A stretch of DNA of 64,000 nt from Kitagawia praeruptora. Its lineage: Eukaryota; Streptophyta; Magnoliopsida; Apiales; Apiaceae. The stretch lies in assembly GCA_037693485.1 (NCBI GenBank), contig CM075354.1, forward strand, positions 94,981,001 to 95,045,000, in the 5' to 3' direction. Under the pieces are notes generated by a model. That model saw only the letters and a program-made list of their open reading frames with translations. It had not been told where the DNA came from and did no database searches. The translations under genes were made by a program, and so were the position numbers. Positions within the stretch are counted from its first letter, which is position 1; every line of letters begins with the position of its first letter. Shown here piece by piece: positions 45,466-57,490 of the stretch.

Positions 45466-47585
45466 ATACTTTTGGAAGCAAATGCTTTGTATTGAAGGAT
45501 AATTCAGAATATGTTGGAAAGTTTGATGCAAAGGCATGTGAAGGAATTTTTCTTGGCTATTCTATGGAAAGAATTGCATACAAAGTTTATGTCATCAGTC
45601 AAAAGAAAATTACGGAAAGCACAGATGTGACATTTGATGACAACAAACTACCTGGATTAGAAGAAGCCAATGATGAAGATAAAGATCCGTTAAAGTTTGA
45701 TAATCTAGATGATTCTGATGAAGAGATTGAAATTGGAGTTGAAACTCAAGTTCAACAAACTCAAGTGAATGATGATGCAAGAGAAGAATTTTTGCCAATC
45801 AACAGTGGAGAAAAAAGCATTCAACCTGTGAATAGTGGCAACTTCACAAGGGGAGGAAATGAGAATGATCATGACTTGGATGATGAAGCAACATCAAGGA
45901 TGAGAAATCAGACTGAGCATTCAAGGAAATTGGATAGATCACACACTGTAGAGCAAATTATTGGAGATCCAAATGCAGGAGTAAGGACTAGGAGAGCAAC
46001 TCAAAATGAGTGCCTCTATGGCTGTTTTCTATCTTAGATTGAGCCTAAGAAACTTGATGATGCTCTGTTGGATCTAGATTGGATTATTGCCATACAAGAG
46101 GAGCTGAATCAATTTGAAAGAAACAAAGTATGGGAACTTGTGCCTGCACAAAAGAACAGAACTATTGTTGGAACAAAATGGGTTCTTAAGAATAAGATGG
46201 ATGAAGATGGTGTAATAGTAAGAAACAAAGCAAGGTTGGTTGCAAAAGGATACTCTCAACAGGAAGGCATTGATTATGATGAGACATTTGCCCATGTTGC
46301 TAGATTGGAAAGCATCAGAATATTCTTGGCATTTGCTGCTCATTCAAACTTTAAAGTTTATCAAATGGATGTCAAGAGTAATGCATTTCTGAATGGAAAG
46401 TTGGAAGAAGAAGTTTATGTGCAACAACCACCTGGCTTTGAGGATCCACATTTTACAGAATTTGTCTACAGATTGCTTAAGGCATTGTATTGTATGGACT
46501 TAAGCAGGCTCCAAGGGCATGGTATGATACTTTATCACAATTTCTCCTTTGAAAATCAATTCACTAGAGGCACATTGGACAAGACACTGTTTTACAAGAA
46601 ACATGGTGATGATATTATCCTAGTTCAGATTTATGTGGATGTTATTATATTTGGCTCTACAAATGAGAAGCTGTGTGAGAAATTCTCTAAGCTCATGCAG
46701 AGCAGATATGAGATGAGTATGATGGGAGAGTTAACATTCTTTCTTGGATTGCAAGTTAGTCAAAGGAAGGATGGTGTCTTTATCAATCAAACCAAGTACA
46801 TCAAGGATTTATTGAAGAAGTTTGACTTAGAAGATTGCTCACCTGCAAAGACACCCATGGCCACTGCCACTAAATTGGATGAAGATGCTAAAGGCAAGAA
46901 AGTAGATATCTCAGTCTACAGAGGCATGGTTGGTTCTCTACTCTACCTCACTGCAAGTAGGCCAGACATCATGTTTGCTACATGCCTGTGTGCAAGGTTT
47001 CAATCAAATCCAAAAGAGTCACATTTGATTGCTATAAAAAGGATCTTTAGATATCTGAAGGGCACTCCAAACTTGGGTTTATGGTATCCTAAGGACACAG
47101 GGTTCAATCTGGTTGGTTATTCTGATGCTGATTATGCTGGATGCAGAGTGGATAGGAAAAGAACCTCAGGTAGCTGCCAGTTTCTTGGACAAAGGTTAGT
47201 CTCTTGGTATAGCAAGAAACAACAATCTATGTCAACTTCTACAGCTGAGGCTGAATATATAGCTGCTGGAAGTTGCTGTGCTCAAGTGCTTTGGATTAGA
47301 AATCAACTTAGAGATTATGGACTTGTGTTGGAAAGAATTCCAATCATGTGTGACAACACAAGTGCAATCTCTATAGTTGCTAATCCTGTTAATCATTCTA
47401 GAACAAAGCACATTGACATCAGATATCATTTTATTAGAGAACATGCAACTAATGGAACCATTGAGTTGCATTATGTCTCTACAGATAAACAACTAGCTAA
47501 CATATTCACTAAGCCATTAGATGAAGCCACCTTCACAAGGTTGGTTAGTGAGATTGGAATGCTGAATTCTTCAGATTCTGGCTAA
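45466..47585 (+). pseudogene. pol: Integrase end, RT and RNase H, plus-strand Sirevirus copy
   Basis: Recognisable from HTFGSKCFVLKD in the integrase C-terminal region. A TAG at 46035-46037 interrupts the hinge. RT contains YQMDVKS with one extra codon before AFLNG. A five-base duplication at 46486-46495 and an extra T near 46549 together shift and restore the frame, scrambling about 20 residues. The catalytic motif reads YVDV instead of YVDD (46632-46643), so the RT would be dead even without the other changes. RNase H (GYSDADYAGC, STAEAEYIAAGS) is intact to the stop at 47585. Confidence 0.9.
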
Positions 47586-48547
47586 GTGAATATATCACCT
47601 AGATTGTTGCAGCAGTAAACACTTACTTAATCTAAATTCTCAATATTTTTGGAGTAAGTGTTGGCTGAAATATGGTTTATAAATATTTCAAATCTGTTAC
47701 ATATGTTGGAAAATCATATTTTGTAAACTTGAAATTTTTATGAAATTTTGAGAAAATCACTATTTAATTTGTTAGAATATTCTTTATAGAATATGTCTGG
47801 TGAATTTTAAAAGATAGTGAAAATTAAATTTTTATGAGTGAAGAGAACATTTCGATAAGTCAGACTTCTCGAATGGTTCATTTCTTCTTAATGTTCGACT
47901 TCTCTAACAAGTCTATTTAGGACACTCTTGAGTTCTCGAATAGAGTCTTTAGAGAAATCGAACAGAGAAATGCTTGAGTTCTCGAATACAGTATTTTAGT
48001 TATCTAATGACAGAGTTCTCGAATAATATGTTTGAGTTCTCGAATAGAGTCTTTAGAGAAATCGAACAGAGAAATGCTTGAGTTCTCGAATACAGTATTT
48101 TAGTTATCTAATGACAGAGTTCTCGAATAATATGTTTGAGTTCTCGAATCATTTGAAAAGGCCGAATTCTCGCTGAATCTTAACCGTTTTTGGATTTTTA
48201 TTCAGAATTTTTAAATCACTCATAAAAACATATTTTATCTAATTTAGAATTTATTCTAAGTTAGATAACTGCCAGCTGTGAGTTTTCAACCTGCTTGAGA
48301 TATCGATTAAGCCTTTCTTGACTTGTCGAATAGTTGTTTCCTACTTCTCGAATGCTTGACTTGTCGATACAAAACATATATCTAATCGACAATTCAAGTA
48401 CTTCATACTTATTCAATTCTACATCTATTCGATTCATTTCATTCGATTTCTCAAGCATCTAAACTCCCAAAACCTCTGAAAACCCTAACTGCAAAAACTT
48501 AAATTTCTTCCTCAACCTTCATTCTTTTCTTTCTTTTCTCTGTATCA
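47586..48547. other. Spacer between pol and third ORF, plus-strand Sirevirus copy
   Basis: AT-rich, without a gene. The segment 47850-48400 holds many GTTCTCGAA/CTTCTCGAA words, the complement of the orientation in this copy's own 3' LTR, and an exact-looking 104-bp tandem duplication. Confidence 0.7.
47931..48138. repeat. 104-bp tandem duplication with TTCTCGAAT words
   Basis: The block 47931-48034 is repeated at 48035-48138 with no difference seen, followed by the start of a third unit (AGTTCTCGAAT). Each unit carries several TTCTCGAA words and one AGAAATCGAACAGAG. Confidence 0.9.
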
Positions 48548-51500
48548 ATGGCAACCGTGAAATTCAACACCAACTATATCGCTCTAACCAGTGATGTTGA
48601 GGCACCCAATGCCAATTTCAAATGTTTTGTGAAGTGGATGTCTGAATCTTACATCAAGAATGCTCTGTCAACTAATCCTACCCTGTATCTAGACCTTCCA
48701 GAGCGATTCTGGAGCTCTGCTGTCTGTGAGACTAATGCACTTCAGGATGCCACTCTCACCTATACCATTTTCAGCAAAATCCAAGACAAGGACATCACTA
48801 TTACTGATGAGGATATGAATCAAGCACTAGGATTGGGTTCTCAAAACGAAGTATATGACACACTAGCCACGAATACTGAGTTGCTAGACTTCTTCGAGTT
48901 CATCAGGTACTCAGATGAGATTAAACTTGGGCATCTAAACAGGAAGAATCTAAGAAAAGAATGGAGTATGTGTTTGCAACTCTACTTCAAGTCTTTACTG
49001 CCAAGAAGTCTAGCTATGATCAAATCAGTGCACCTGCACGGCAGATAGGCTATGCCTTAGCCTATGGTAGAAAGATAGATGTTGGACAACTTATTCTACA
49101 AGAGTTGTATGAGAGACTTGGTAAGAACTCAGCCAAGAGAAGTATTGATATTTTCTTCCCTCGCTTTATTCAATCTGTACTTAATTTTAAAAATGATAAA
49201 TTGATTGAATTACCTGGGATAGATAGAAAACTTATTTTTCGTAATTTGGAGACTAGGAATGATGTGGATGTAAGACTTAACATAACTCCCCATATGGAGG
49301 GTTTATTTAGGACTTACCCCCACCATATGCCAACATTTGACTCAAAATCACAGTTAGCACATCCCAAGCAAGTAGAACACAGTGCTAACCCAGGGCCTGC
49401 TAACCAACCCTCTCAACCAAACACTCTACCAAATAGTGAGCCAACTGCATCATCCTCTCAAAAGGGTGATGTTAGTAAAAAGAAGAGAAAGGAGATAACT
49501 TCTGAACCATATATTGCAAATATTGACTGAAGCAGCACTGGCTGTAGAATTAGGTTTAGAAAGTGAGGAACCTGAGTCACCCTTACTAAGGCCAAAGAAG
49601 AAAAAGAAATCAAAAACCACCTCTTCAGTCACACAAATGGATGAGGTTGTAAAATCAGGGGCAAACATTTCACTAGATGTATCCTCTCAACAGGGTGCAT
49701 CTATAGAATCAAGCATCCTCCCCAATGCACCTACCTGCAAAGAGTCAGCAAATAGGAGTGATAAGGCTGGCACAACACTGAGTGGAGAGCACATCACACT
49801 TGAAACTCCCTCTATTTCTCAGGGGGGGTTGCCAAAATCCATTCTACAAGAAACTTCTCTTCCAGAATCTATATCTCAAATTTCTTTGGAGCCTGTAATT
49901 CAAGAAATTGAAGAGCAAGGCATTGATCACCAAGAATTCTTTTCTCTTGGTGAGCCAATGGACTCAAGTGACTTAGTGCATGACACTTTGCTCACTACCC
50001 AGGAACCGCATTTAGATGGTGAGGGAATGCATGTTGGGGCATATCCTGATGACACCATCACAAACACAGAGGATTCACTAGTTTTCACTAGAGACTCTGT
50101 GCCTGTGTCAACTACTGTTGTAACTCATCCCACTCATGTGGAGACAACAGTAGTAGAGTCAATCCATCCGGTTGCAGAAGTTGCATCTGTAACTTAGGAG
50201 TCTAGCTTGCCTAGCTCTAGCTCTGACTTTATGTCATAATGGCTGAAGCCTGTGCAACATGACAGTGCTTCAGGATCAGGATCTGTTCCACCATAATTGA
50301 TGGTTGAAGCACTTCAAAGCTTAGTTGTGGATCAGATTCCTGAGTTTGTAAAGATAGCTCAGAACCTGGTCACCTCAGACATGCCTAATCCAGACTATGA
50401 AGCCATTCTGCTCTGCCATAGAGATGATGTGGAGATGCAAAAGACAAAGATAATTGATGATGCTAAGAGAGATGGCAATGTAGATGCCTGGTTGCAAGGA
50501 AAATATGATATTACTCTTGATGAAGCTCTTCAATATCTAAGAGAGGAATACATCACTTCACTGGGCTCCATTGCCAAATCTCTGACTCCTGGTGAAGTGT
50601 ATGAGGCTGTGAATGATTCTCACAAAGGATTCCTCAAGGCTGCCCACTATCTTGGGAAGGGAGTCAAAACTGAAGTCAACAAGGTGTGTGATAAGACAGC
50701 TACTTCAGTGGAAGAAATCAAGAGGGCCTTTGATGCAAAATTCCCTCAGTTGGACAATGTTTTCAAGGATATCAAACACTGCAGTACCACCTGCACCAAG
50801 ATGGATAATGGTCTAGCTCTACTGAAAGATACAGTCACAGGTCTGGGGCATAAATTTCAAACTCTTTCTGATCAGACAACTGATGCAAATGCCATGCTCA
50901 GAACCCTCTTTGCAAATCAATATGGAGACAAGCTGGTCACTGAGGTCCCTGTGCATGAGATGACCAAGTATGAAGTGAAGAGACTGAAAGATCAATCCCT
51001 ATCTGGTTTTAAGGCCAATGAGCTATTCACTAAAGTGGATACTCTTGAAAAGGAGGTAGTGTCTCTCAAACAATCCAATGCTCATCTTACAGACACTGTA
51101 ACCACTCTGACTGAGTAGTTGAACACTCAAGCCACCACCACAGCTGATGTTCTTCTGCATCAACAATTGATGTTGTCTGCAATGATGAAGCACATGGGTC
51201 TCCCTCTACCTGAAGAATCTTCAACCCCAAAGGTCACTCCTACAGCCTCTGTGCTTGATAACAAGCCTAAGGGGGAGAAGAGGACATTAAGGAATTCAAA
51301 TCCAAAGGGGGAGAAACCTCAAGCAAAAGGCATCAAGATAAATGAGGGTGGTCATCAAAGGGCTCCAAAATCTATAACCCATGTGTCAGGCAAAAGAAAA
51401 TCTAAAGTTGATGAGCCTCCAACCTCTCTGCCAGTTATCACTCTACCAACTGTGCACATCACTACTCCTGATGGCCAAAAGCAATCTATCACCTCCACAG

Positions 51501-53245
51501 TGGTTGCAGGGAGTATGCCATCTGACAAACCTCTCCTCTCCAAGACTGAAAGTGCCAAGCATGTAGAAGTGAAAGTCATTACTGAGGCCAAGCTACAAGA
51601 AGTTGCTAATTCAAATGTCGATCATGATAAAGCCTTCTTGGAGTTTCTGAAAGCCACAAGGGAACAGGCTGGTGACACTCAGTTCTATCTAAGGAAGCTG
51701 AAGGGGCAGATTGACTACCTCACTGTCATACCCAAGAAAATCAACAACTTATGGTTCAAGGAGATATTGATGGTCTCTAAATCCAAAATATGGCATCTAA
51801 CCTTCAAGACTCTAAAAGGCTTAATGTACTCAGAGGTGGATGCCCTAATCAGCAAGATTGAGAAGAGAGATGCAAATGAGAACAACAAAAGTCTCTACAA
51901 TGACTTGAGGGATGATCAACCAACCAGATTGCCTGAGGTGATGACAAATCCAAGGACAATTATCTACCAATCTGGCACAAGAATTGATGAAATCCAATAG
52001 TTGATCATTCCCAAGCATCTGGTCCCCAACAACAGATACCTTATCATTGCCATTGTGGAAATGATAAATAAGAAGAAGGGTGTAAGAACAGCAGAAGAAT
52101 TGGAAGCCATATCCAATCTCAGGTAATACATTGCATCTAGCATTGTACCTGAATCTGCTAAGTTCAACTCAAGCAAGGATGATGATCAAGACAAAGATGG
52201 AGACAAGAGTGATGGAAGGAGAAGACATCACAAGAGTGATAAGGGTGATAAGGATGAGAAGAAGAAGAAAGATAACAAGGATAAGAAAGATGATGATGAC
52301 CAAGATAAAGTCTATGAGAGGAAAAATGGAAAACAGCAAGCCTTAGGCATTGCTAGCAGTAAACTCACCACAACACAAGACTCTAAGTCTAGGGTGAATA
52401 CTGTTAGTAATGACCTACCAAAATCTGAATCAATGGCTTTCGCAACTGTTTTGCCACCTCAAGAAGAGGAGAGGATTCAAATCAAGAAACCAGGTGTATG
52501 TTTCCAAAAGCAAACTGCTAATGGAGTACTACAATGGTCTACAAGCAAAGGTCACAAGTTTTTGCCAAGTCACCAAGTGAAAAAGTTCAAATTCAAACAA
52601 GCTGCAAGAAGAGTGAAGCTACCCAAGTCTAGAGCCCTAACTATCTATCCAGGACTGAAACTCCAACCACATGATGAAGACTTTGATGAAGACCAATTGC
52701 AATATCTAAGAGCTCAAAGAATCTACTATGCTGCCATTGTGAATGACTATCTTGAGATCAAATATACTGATGGAAGGGAGAAGAAATTCAAACAAGGACA
52801 GTGTCAAAATTGGGGCAAATTAGATGAAATAGAAAGAATCATTGCATTATTGGATTCTGAAGACAAAGTGGAGAGAATATGAAAGCTGGAGTTGATTGAT
52901 TTTGTGAAGATGAAGAGAGACTATGCTGAGAAGATAAGGAAGGGGTGCTTTGAGAAATGGCTAGAAAGGGAGAAGGAAATTGATAGGCTGGAAGTTGAAG
53001 CAGAAAAGCTAAGGGCAAAAGGATTGTGTAGAGTTCAATTAAATCCCTATGTGGTGAAGTATATGAGAAGAAATGGAGATAATGTCAATATAAGAATGAA
53101 CCTACTCAGTCAATATCCTGCCAACATTCTGAAACCAGTACTTGAAGATTTCAAGAACTCAATTCTGCTTGAAGAACTGGATGCTATGGCAGAAATCATA
53201 AAGGCCATGGATGAGAATGCAAGGAAGGAGAAAGAAAGAAAATAG
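48548..53245 (+). pseudogene. Third ORF (envelope position), plus-strand Sirevirus copy
   Basis: It starts at the ATG at 48548 (MATVKFNTNYIAL). The N-terminal 300 residues resemble the third ORF of the first family in length, motif spacing and the later QIGYALAYG block. The frame shifts near 48960 and returns near 49520; the rest stays in the starting frame. It is broken by stops near 50195, 50237, 50295, 51116, 51998, 52122 and 52880. Later parts include a Ser/Pro/Thr-rich region, a helical region with LFTKVDTLEKEVVSLKQ (coiled-coil-like, near 51030-51110), a KDKD/KKKD-rich charged stretch (52170-52330) and a helical C-terminus. No obvious signal peptide or membrane helix is seen. Several stops could come from C-to-T change. 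Confidence 0.8.
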
Positions 53246-53450
53246 AAGGCATATGATGATCTACAAGCCAAAGCAATGGAGATGGAATCAAATGAAAATG
53301 GCTAGTATTTCACCATATTGTAAGACTACTCAACTTGTAATTCCATTCATGTTCTCAATCAAATTTTATACCTGTACTTTTCAAGTTTTATCTTTATGTA
53401 TGTTAGGCTTGTTGTCAGACATGAAATTGTGACTAAGGGTCTTACTCACA

Positions 53451-53463
53451 ATTTGGGGGAGAT
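53451..53463 (+). other. Polypurine tract, plus-strand Sirevirus copy
   Basis: ATTTGGGGGAGAT lies directly before the LTR start TGTTAG at 53464, the same G5AG core as in the first family. Confidence 0.85.
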
Positions 53464-54727
53464 TGTTAGTCACAAAGGCATGCCTGTATACATCTAATAA
53501 CAAGCCTAATTGTTTGTAATGCTTTGCATTACTTACATGACCTCTTAACTGAGGGAACCTCTAGTTGTAGAGTTTCTATTTGTTTTGTACTTGTAATAGG
53601 CATCAAATCCTAGTTGTGTAACTGTACTTATAAAGTCAAGAATAATGCTTGAAAGAAGTTCCAAGGTTCATGCCTCAAGCAAGAAGATAAAGACTGTCAA
53701 CTAATCACAGTTGGAATTTGAAGAAATGAAGAATTTGCCTAAGTACCAATTCGAGAAGTACATTTGTCTATTCGAGAAGTCTAGCGTTCGAGAAGTCAGA
53801 GATTCGATATCTGAGAAAGACACTGTTCGATATCTCTGAATGAACTATTCGATATCTCAGAGATTCGACATGTCTAATACTCTATTCGAGAACTCAGAAG
53901 TCAACAAGTCAAAGTGGTATTCGAGTTCTCAAAGAGTCAACAAGTCAAAGTTCCATTCGATATCTCAAGGACTCAGAAAGCTATTCGATATCTCAGGGAT
54001 TCGACAAGTCAAGTGTTCTATTCGACAACTCATGGAACCCTGGAGAAAAGTGTTATTCGAGAAGTGATTCGATATGTCAATCATACAGTATTCGAGAACT
54101 CAGAGTTATCTAATCCTAGTTCTCCAATCAATCACTTAGCCACTTCTTGAATACATTCTTGGAGACAAAATACTTGAGAAATTGTACAAGTCAGAAACCT
54201 GCAACAAGCCAATGCACTTTATGGACCACAATCTGTAACGTGCTCTGGAAAGCCTACAAGGAAGCTTGGAGAGATATAGAAGAGACAAAGAGCTAAAGAA
54301 GTGGATCTGAACAGAGCTTTGCAAAGTCAAATCTGTAGCCGTTTGGATGTTTACTCAAAAAGGATAGACACACGAGAAAGTAATTTATCCTGTAACCTTA
54401 TTTGTAGTAAGTGAGTTGTATTCATGTTCTATAATAATACAATCTCACTTCTTTAGCTGGTTAATTTTTTCATACACATTGTAAGATATATCTCTCTGAG
54501 AAAAAACGAAGCTGAGAATACTACCATTTGTATTCACAGATTGTAGCAAATCTTTATCTAATAAAATATTAGATTAAGTGATATTGTGTCTTGTGTTGTT
54601 CTTTATCCGCACCTACACATTTGCACACACAAACACATATCTTGCTACACAGATTCAAGAACGAGAAAAAGTTCAAGACTCCATTCACCCCCCCTCTGTA
54701 TTCTTTTACTGTATTCAATACTCAACA
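53464..54727 (+). repeat. 3' LTR of plus-strand Sirevirus copy
   Basis: About 1,264 bp from TGTTAGTCAC to ACTCAACA. Between 53750 and 54105 it carries about sixteen TTCGA-type words (TTCGAGAAG, TTCGAGAAC, TTCGATATC, TTCGACAAG). TATA- and AATAAA-like words occur further on. A C-rich run (CACCCCCCCT) precedes the end, the plus-strand counterpart of the G run near the end of the minus copy's LTR. Confidence 0.8.
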
Positions 54728-54753
54728 TAAGTATTATTAAGAAAGGGAGGGGA

Positions 54754-54852
54754 AGATTTGATGGGTTTCGATTTGATGGAGTAACATCGATGTTGTACCA
54801 TCACCACGGAATCAACATGGAATTCACAGGGGATTATAACGAGTATTTCAGC
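54754..54852 (+). pseudogene. Starch branching enzyme exon fragment
   Basis: The frame reads RFDGFRFDGVTSMLYHHHG, then INMEFTGDYNEYFS. This matches, from memory, the central region of plant 1,4-alpha-glucan branching enzyme (GH13 family, plastid starch synthesis), where DGFRFDGVTSM includes a conserved Asp/Arg site. After EYFS the similarity stops at a TTTCAG-like word. The fragment covers about 33 of some 800 residues, so it is a gene relic beside the LTR. No other exon of this gene was found in the window. Confidence 0.8.
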
Positions 54853-54899
54853 AATATAAAGAACACTGTCGGAATCAGTCCCCGGCATATATGTATTTG

Positions 54900-55690
54900 A
54901 TTTGGTAAGGAAACTATTGGAATCAGTGACAAGATCTAAGAAATATATTAAGTTGATTTTAATTGTTTCTGGCCTCGCGAGGGGTTGATTTTGGTTTCTT
55001 GTGTATGTTGGGTTGAATAGCAACCTTGTTTGCAACCTTTTTTGCAAAGTTGTATATGGTTGCAAAACGTTGCAGATATGGTTGCATATGGTTGCAAGTA
55101 GTTGAATCGTATTTTTACTAAATTGTCAAAACAGTTGCATCTGCTTGAATGTAGTTGTATCCCGTATTTTTGCAATTTTTTTTTCAAAAGATGGTATTTT
55201 TGCAAATATAACTGTAAAATAACAGTATTTTTGCAAAAAGTTTTATATGTTGGGGTATTTTTCAAAAAAGCCCTACTTTATATAATAAGAAGTTCATTTG
55301 ACGAATTATAATACGTAAATAATTTTAATTTAAAATAATATTTTGAATACCAATTCAAATTAATATATATCTAGAGTATAAACACAAAAGAAAGTACAAT
55401 GATTATAAGTTTGCTTTTGCAATCCTAACAAAACAAAAAATGTTTGCTTTTAGTATATATTTTGTTTAAAATTATCTTTGTCATATTTTTATAAGTTACA
55501 ATTTTGTTGTCACCAAACATTTTTTAAGTTTAGATAATACCTTCTTTTTTTTTCTTTTAAATAATTAGGCTTATATACCTTATAGATGGATGTCTATTCT
55601 GATAAATCACCAGATGATCAAGAAATAATTTTAAAAAAACATTAAAGATCTCAGACATAATAAAAACTACTACATATAATGTCGATGTAT
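54900..55690. other. AT-rich interval with GTTGCA-type simple repeats
   Basis: No gene is seen. From 55015 to 55160 words such as GGTTGCA, GTTGCAAA and ATATGGTTGCA recur. From 55110 to 55265, GTATTTTTGCAA-like words recur four or five times. The reading frames crossing it are repeat text. The origin could be a decayed MITE or intron sequence. Confidence 0.45.
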
Positions 55691-55694
55691 CAAA

Positions 55695-55904
55695 TCAGGG
55701 TGTTACCTTAACGCAAAGACGACAAACTCGCTCAACAACATCAGCAGGAATTTCAAGCTCTTTATGATACTTTGCTTTAGGTTTGTTTCGTAAATGAAAG
55801 AAGAATGCTTCCTCTAATTCATAACTCACGATAAACAAATCAACTGACACGAAAACCTCAACATCAAAATGAGAAGGAATATAGACTCTTTCTCTCTTTC
55901 CATC
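55695..55904 (-). pseudogene. Unidentified exon-like fragment
   Basis: On the minus strand an acceptor-like TTGTTATCAG precedes a 66-codon open stretch that ends at a GTTAAG/GTAACA donor-like site. It encodes KRERVYIPSHFDVEVFVSVD, FFFHLRNKPKAKYHKELEI and VVERVCRLC. The mix of residues looks like a conserved soluble protein. I cannot name the family. It may be a captured or relic exon, as with the nearby branching enzyme and helicase pieces. Confidence 0.4.
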
Positions 55905-56148
55905 CCTGATAACAAGCATAATAATGCTCAAGTGATTGAAGAATGTAGAGAATAAATAAGATAGTAAATGTGAGAGCTCATCCAAAGAAAGAGTGAAAAT
56001 TCCAATAATAATTGCTCTGAGAGACTTACAAGACAATAGTCAGCTATATGAACTCTAGCTATCAGACAAAAGCTGATAGAGAAGATGACAAACAAGCATG
56101 TCATACTAATAACAACCACACAAGTCTAACAAACTAATGACAACAAAT

Positions 56149-56455
56149 TATCCTTCAAATCAGGAAGGTATCCCAACGCGAATATAATTTAAAGAGATAA
56201 AATTTAATAATTCCCAAAATACATCCCTTAACAATCATAGGGATTAAAAACCAATCCTTAACAGAACTACGTTGACTTGATCCTTATAAATATAAGGTAC
56301 GTAGGCGTCTTGGAAAAGGATCCGACACATCTAACAAGTCGAGACACCTCTCAAGTCCAGCCCCAAACATCCAAAATCCCAAATCCCCCTATTTTCATGA
56401 TTTCGTTATTCCAACAACCTCCGAAATTTGTTATCAGCAAATTCCTCCGTTAATA
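56149..56455 (+). repeat. 5' LTR remnant of non-coding LTR element
   Basis: It matches 58142-58448 and ends TAATA where the partner has TAACA. The first 149 bases of the LTR are missing; the join to upstream sequence is at ATCCTTCAAAT. Confidence 0.85.
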
Positions 56456-57104
56456 ATTGGCGCTAGAAGGAGGGGATATATTTTTTGATTGTGGAGGACA
56501 ATCAATTCATAGGCATGGGGGGTTATTATGGATTTGGAGCTGCTTTAATGGAGGAGCCAAACGATGGAGACGGTGACTCTATTCTGAATTAAGATAAGTT
56601 TTCTTATGATTTTGTCCATACAAATTAGCTATATTAAAAAATTCGTAGTAAATTCAATACATGTCGGATTTCGATAATTTTTAATGATTCAGAAAGCTTT
56701 TTAAATTTCCTATAACTTTCATTCTTTGAGTTTTCTCAGATAATATCTCGATCTATTCTCGAAACCACAAAAAACAATCAGTTCTTGTTTTTCAGCATCA
56801 AGAAATCAATCAGCAAACGTTTTATTTGATTCCCGATTCATTATAACTCCGTTTTGGATGAGCCATATATTTTCGGAAAGATCTTTTCGTTATCTACAAC
56901 TTTCGTGTTTTGTGTTTTTCCAAGAAAAATCATTTAGATGGTTAAAAAGGGTAAAAACAGATCTGGACAGAATCTGAATTGTGGAGATATTCAAGATTTG
57001 AGATGCAATATTCGTGGTACATGAAGAACAAGTAGAAGCTTGGGAAATCGAATTTAACGGAAGCAAAAATTGAGTATTTGTTCAAAATTAAACAAAAATA
57101 CCCT

Positions 57105-57490
57105 TTGGGTATTATTTTTGAAGGCCCTCTTTTCTAGGGATAAATTTTGAAGGGCTCTTATTCGAAGAGTTTATTATTTTGGAAGGCCCTCCTTTGCAGG
57201 GGTAATATTTTGGAAGGCCCTCCTTTGCAGGGTAATATTTTGGAAGGCTCTTATTCTAAGAGTTTATTATTTTAGAAGGACCTCCTTTGCATGGATAATA
57301 TTTTGGAAGACTCTTATTTGAAGAGTTTATTATTTTAGAAGGTCCTCCTTTGTAGGGGTAATATTTTGAAGGGCTCTTTTTCGAAGAGTTTTTTATTTTG
57401 GAAGGCCCTCCTTTACAGGAGTAATATTTTGGAAGGCTCTTATTCGAAGAGTTGATTATTTTGGAAGACCCTGTTTTGATGAGGATAATA
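57105..57490. repeat. Tandem repeats, about 60-bp unit, inside non-coding LTR element
   Basis: Alternating blocks with AATATTTTGGAAGGCCCTCC and GGCTCTTATTCGAAGAGT repeat about six or seven times with indels. The minus-strand ORF over it, with a CKGGPSKIINSSNKSLPKYY repeat, is a product of the tandem array rather than a gene. Confidence 0.85.

Larger units (their letters stand above)
45383..54727 (+). mobile_element. Second-family Sirevirus, plus-strand copy, 5' truncated
   Basis: This retains the end of integrase, hinge, RT, RNase H, a 0.96-kb spacer, a 4.7-kb third ORF, polypurine tract and 3' LTR. Gag, protease, most of integrase and the 5' LTR are absent. The copy begins where the LTR of the oppositely oriented copy ends, which suggests that the latter inserted into its integrase. 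Its exact left edge lies between 45383 and about 45466. Confidence 0.75.

Noticed and set aside
47931..48138. Possible CRISPR-like or regulatory direct-repeat array
   Set aside because: It is a simple 104-bp tandem duplication with embedded TTCTCGAA words in plant DNA; there are no regular spacers.
54948..55311. Overlapping ORFs on both strands at 54948-55311
   Set aside because: They cross GTTGCA/TATTTTTGCAA simple repeats and show no protein-like conservation.
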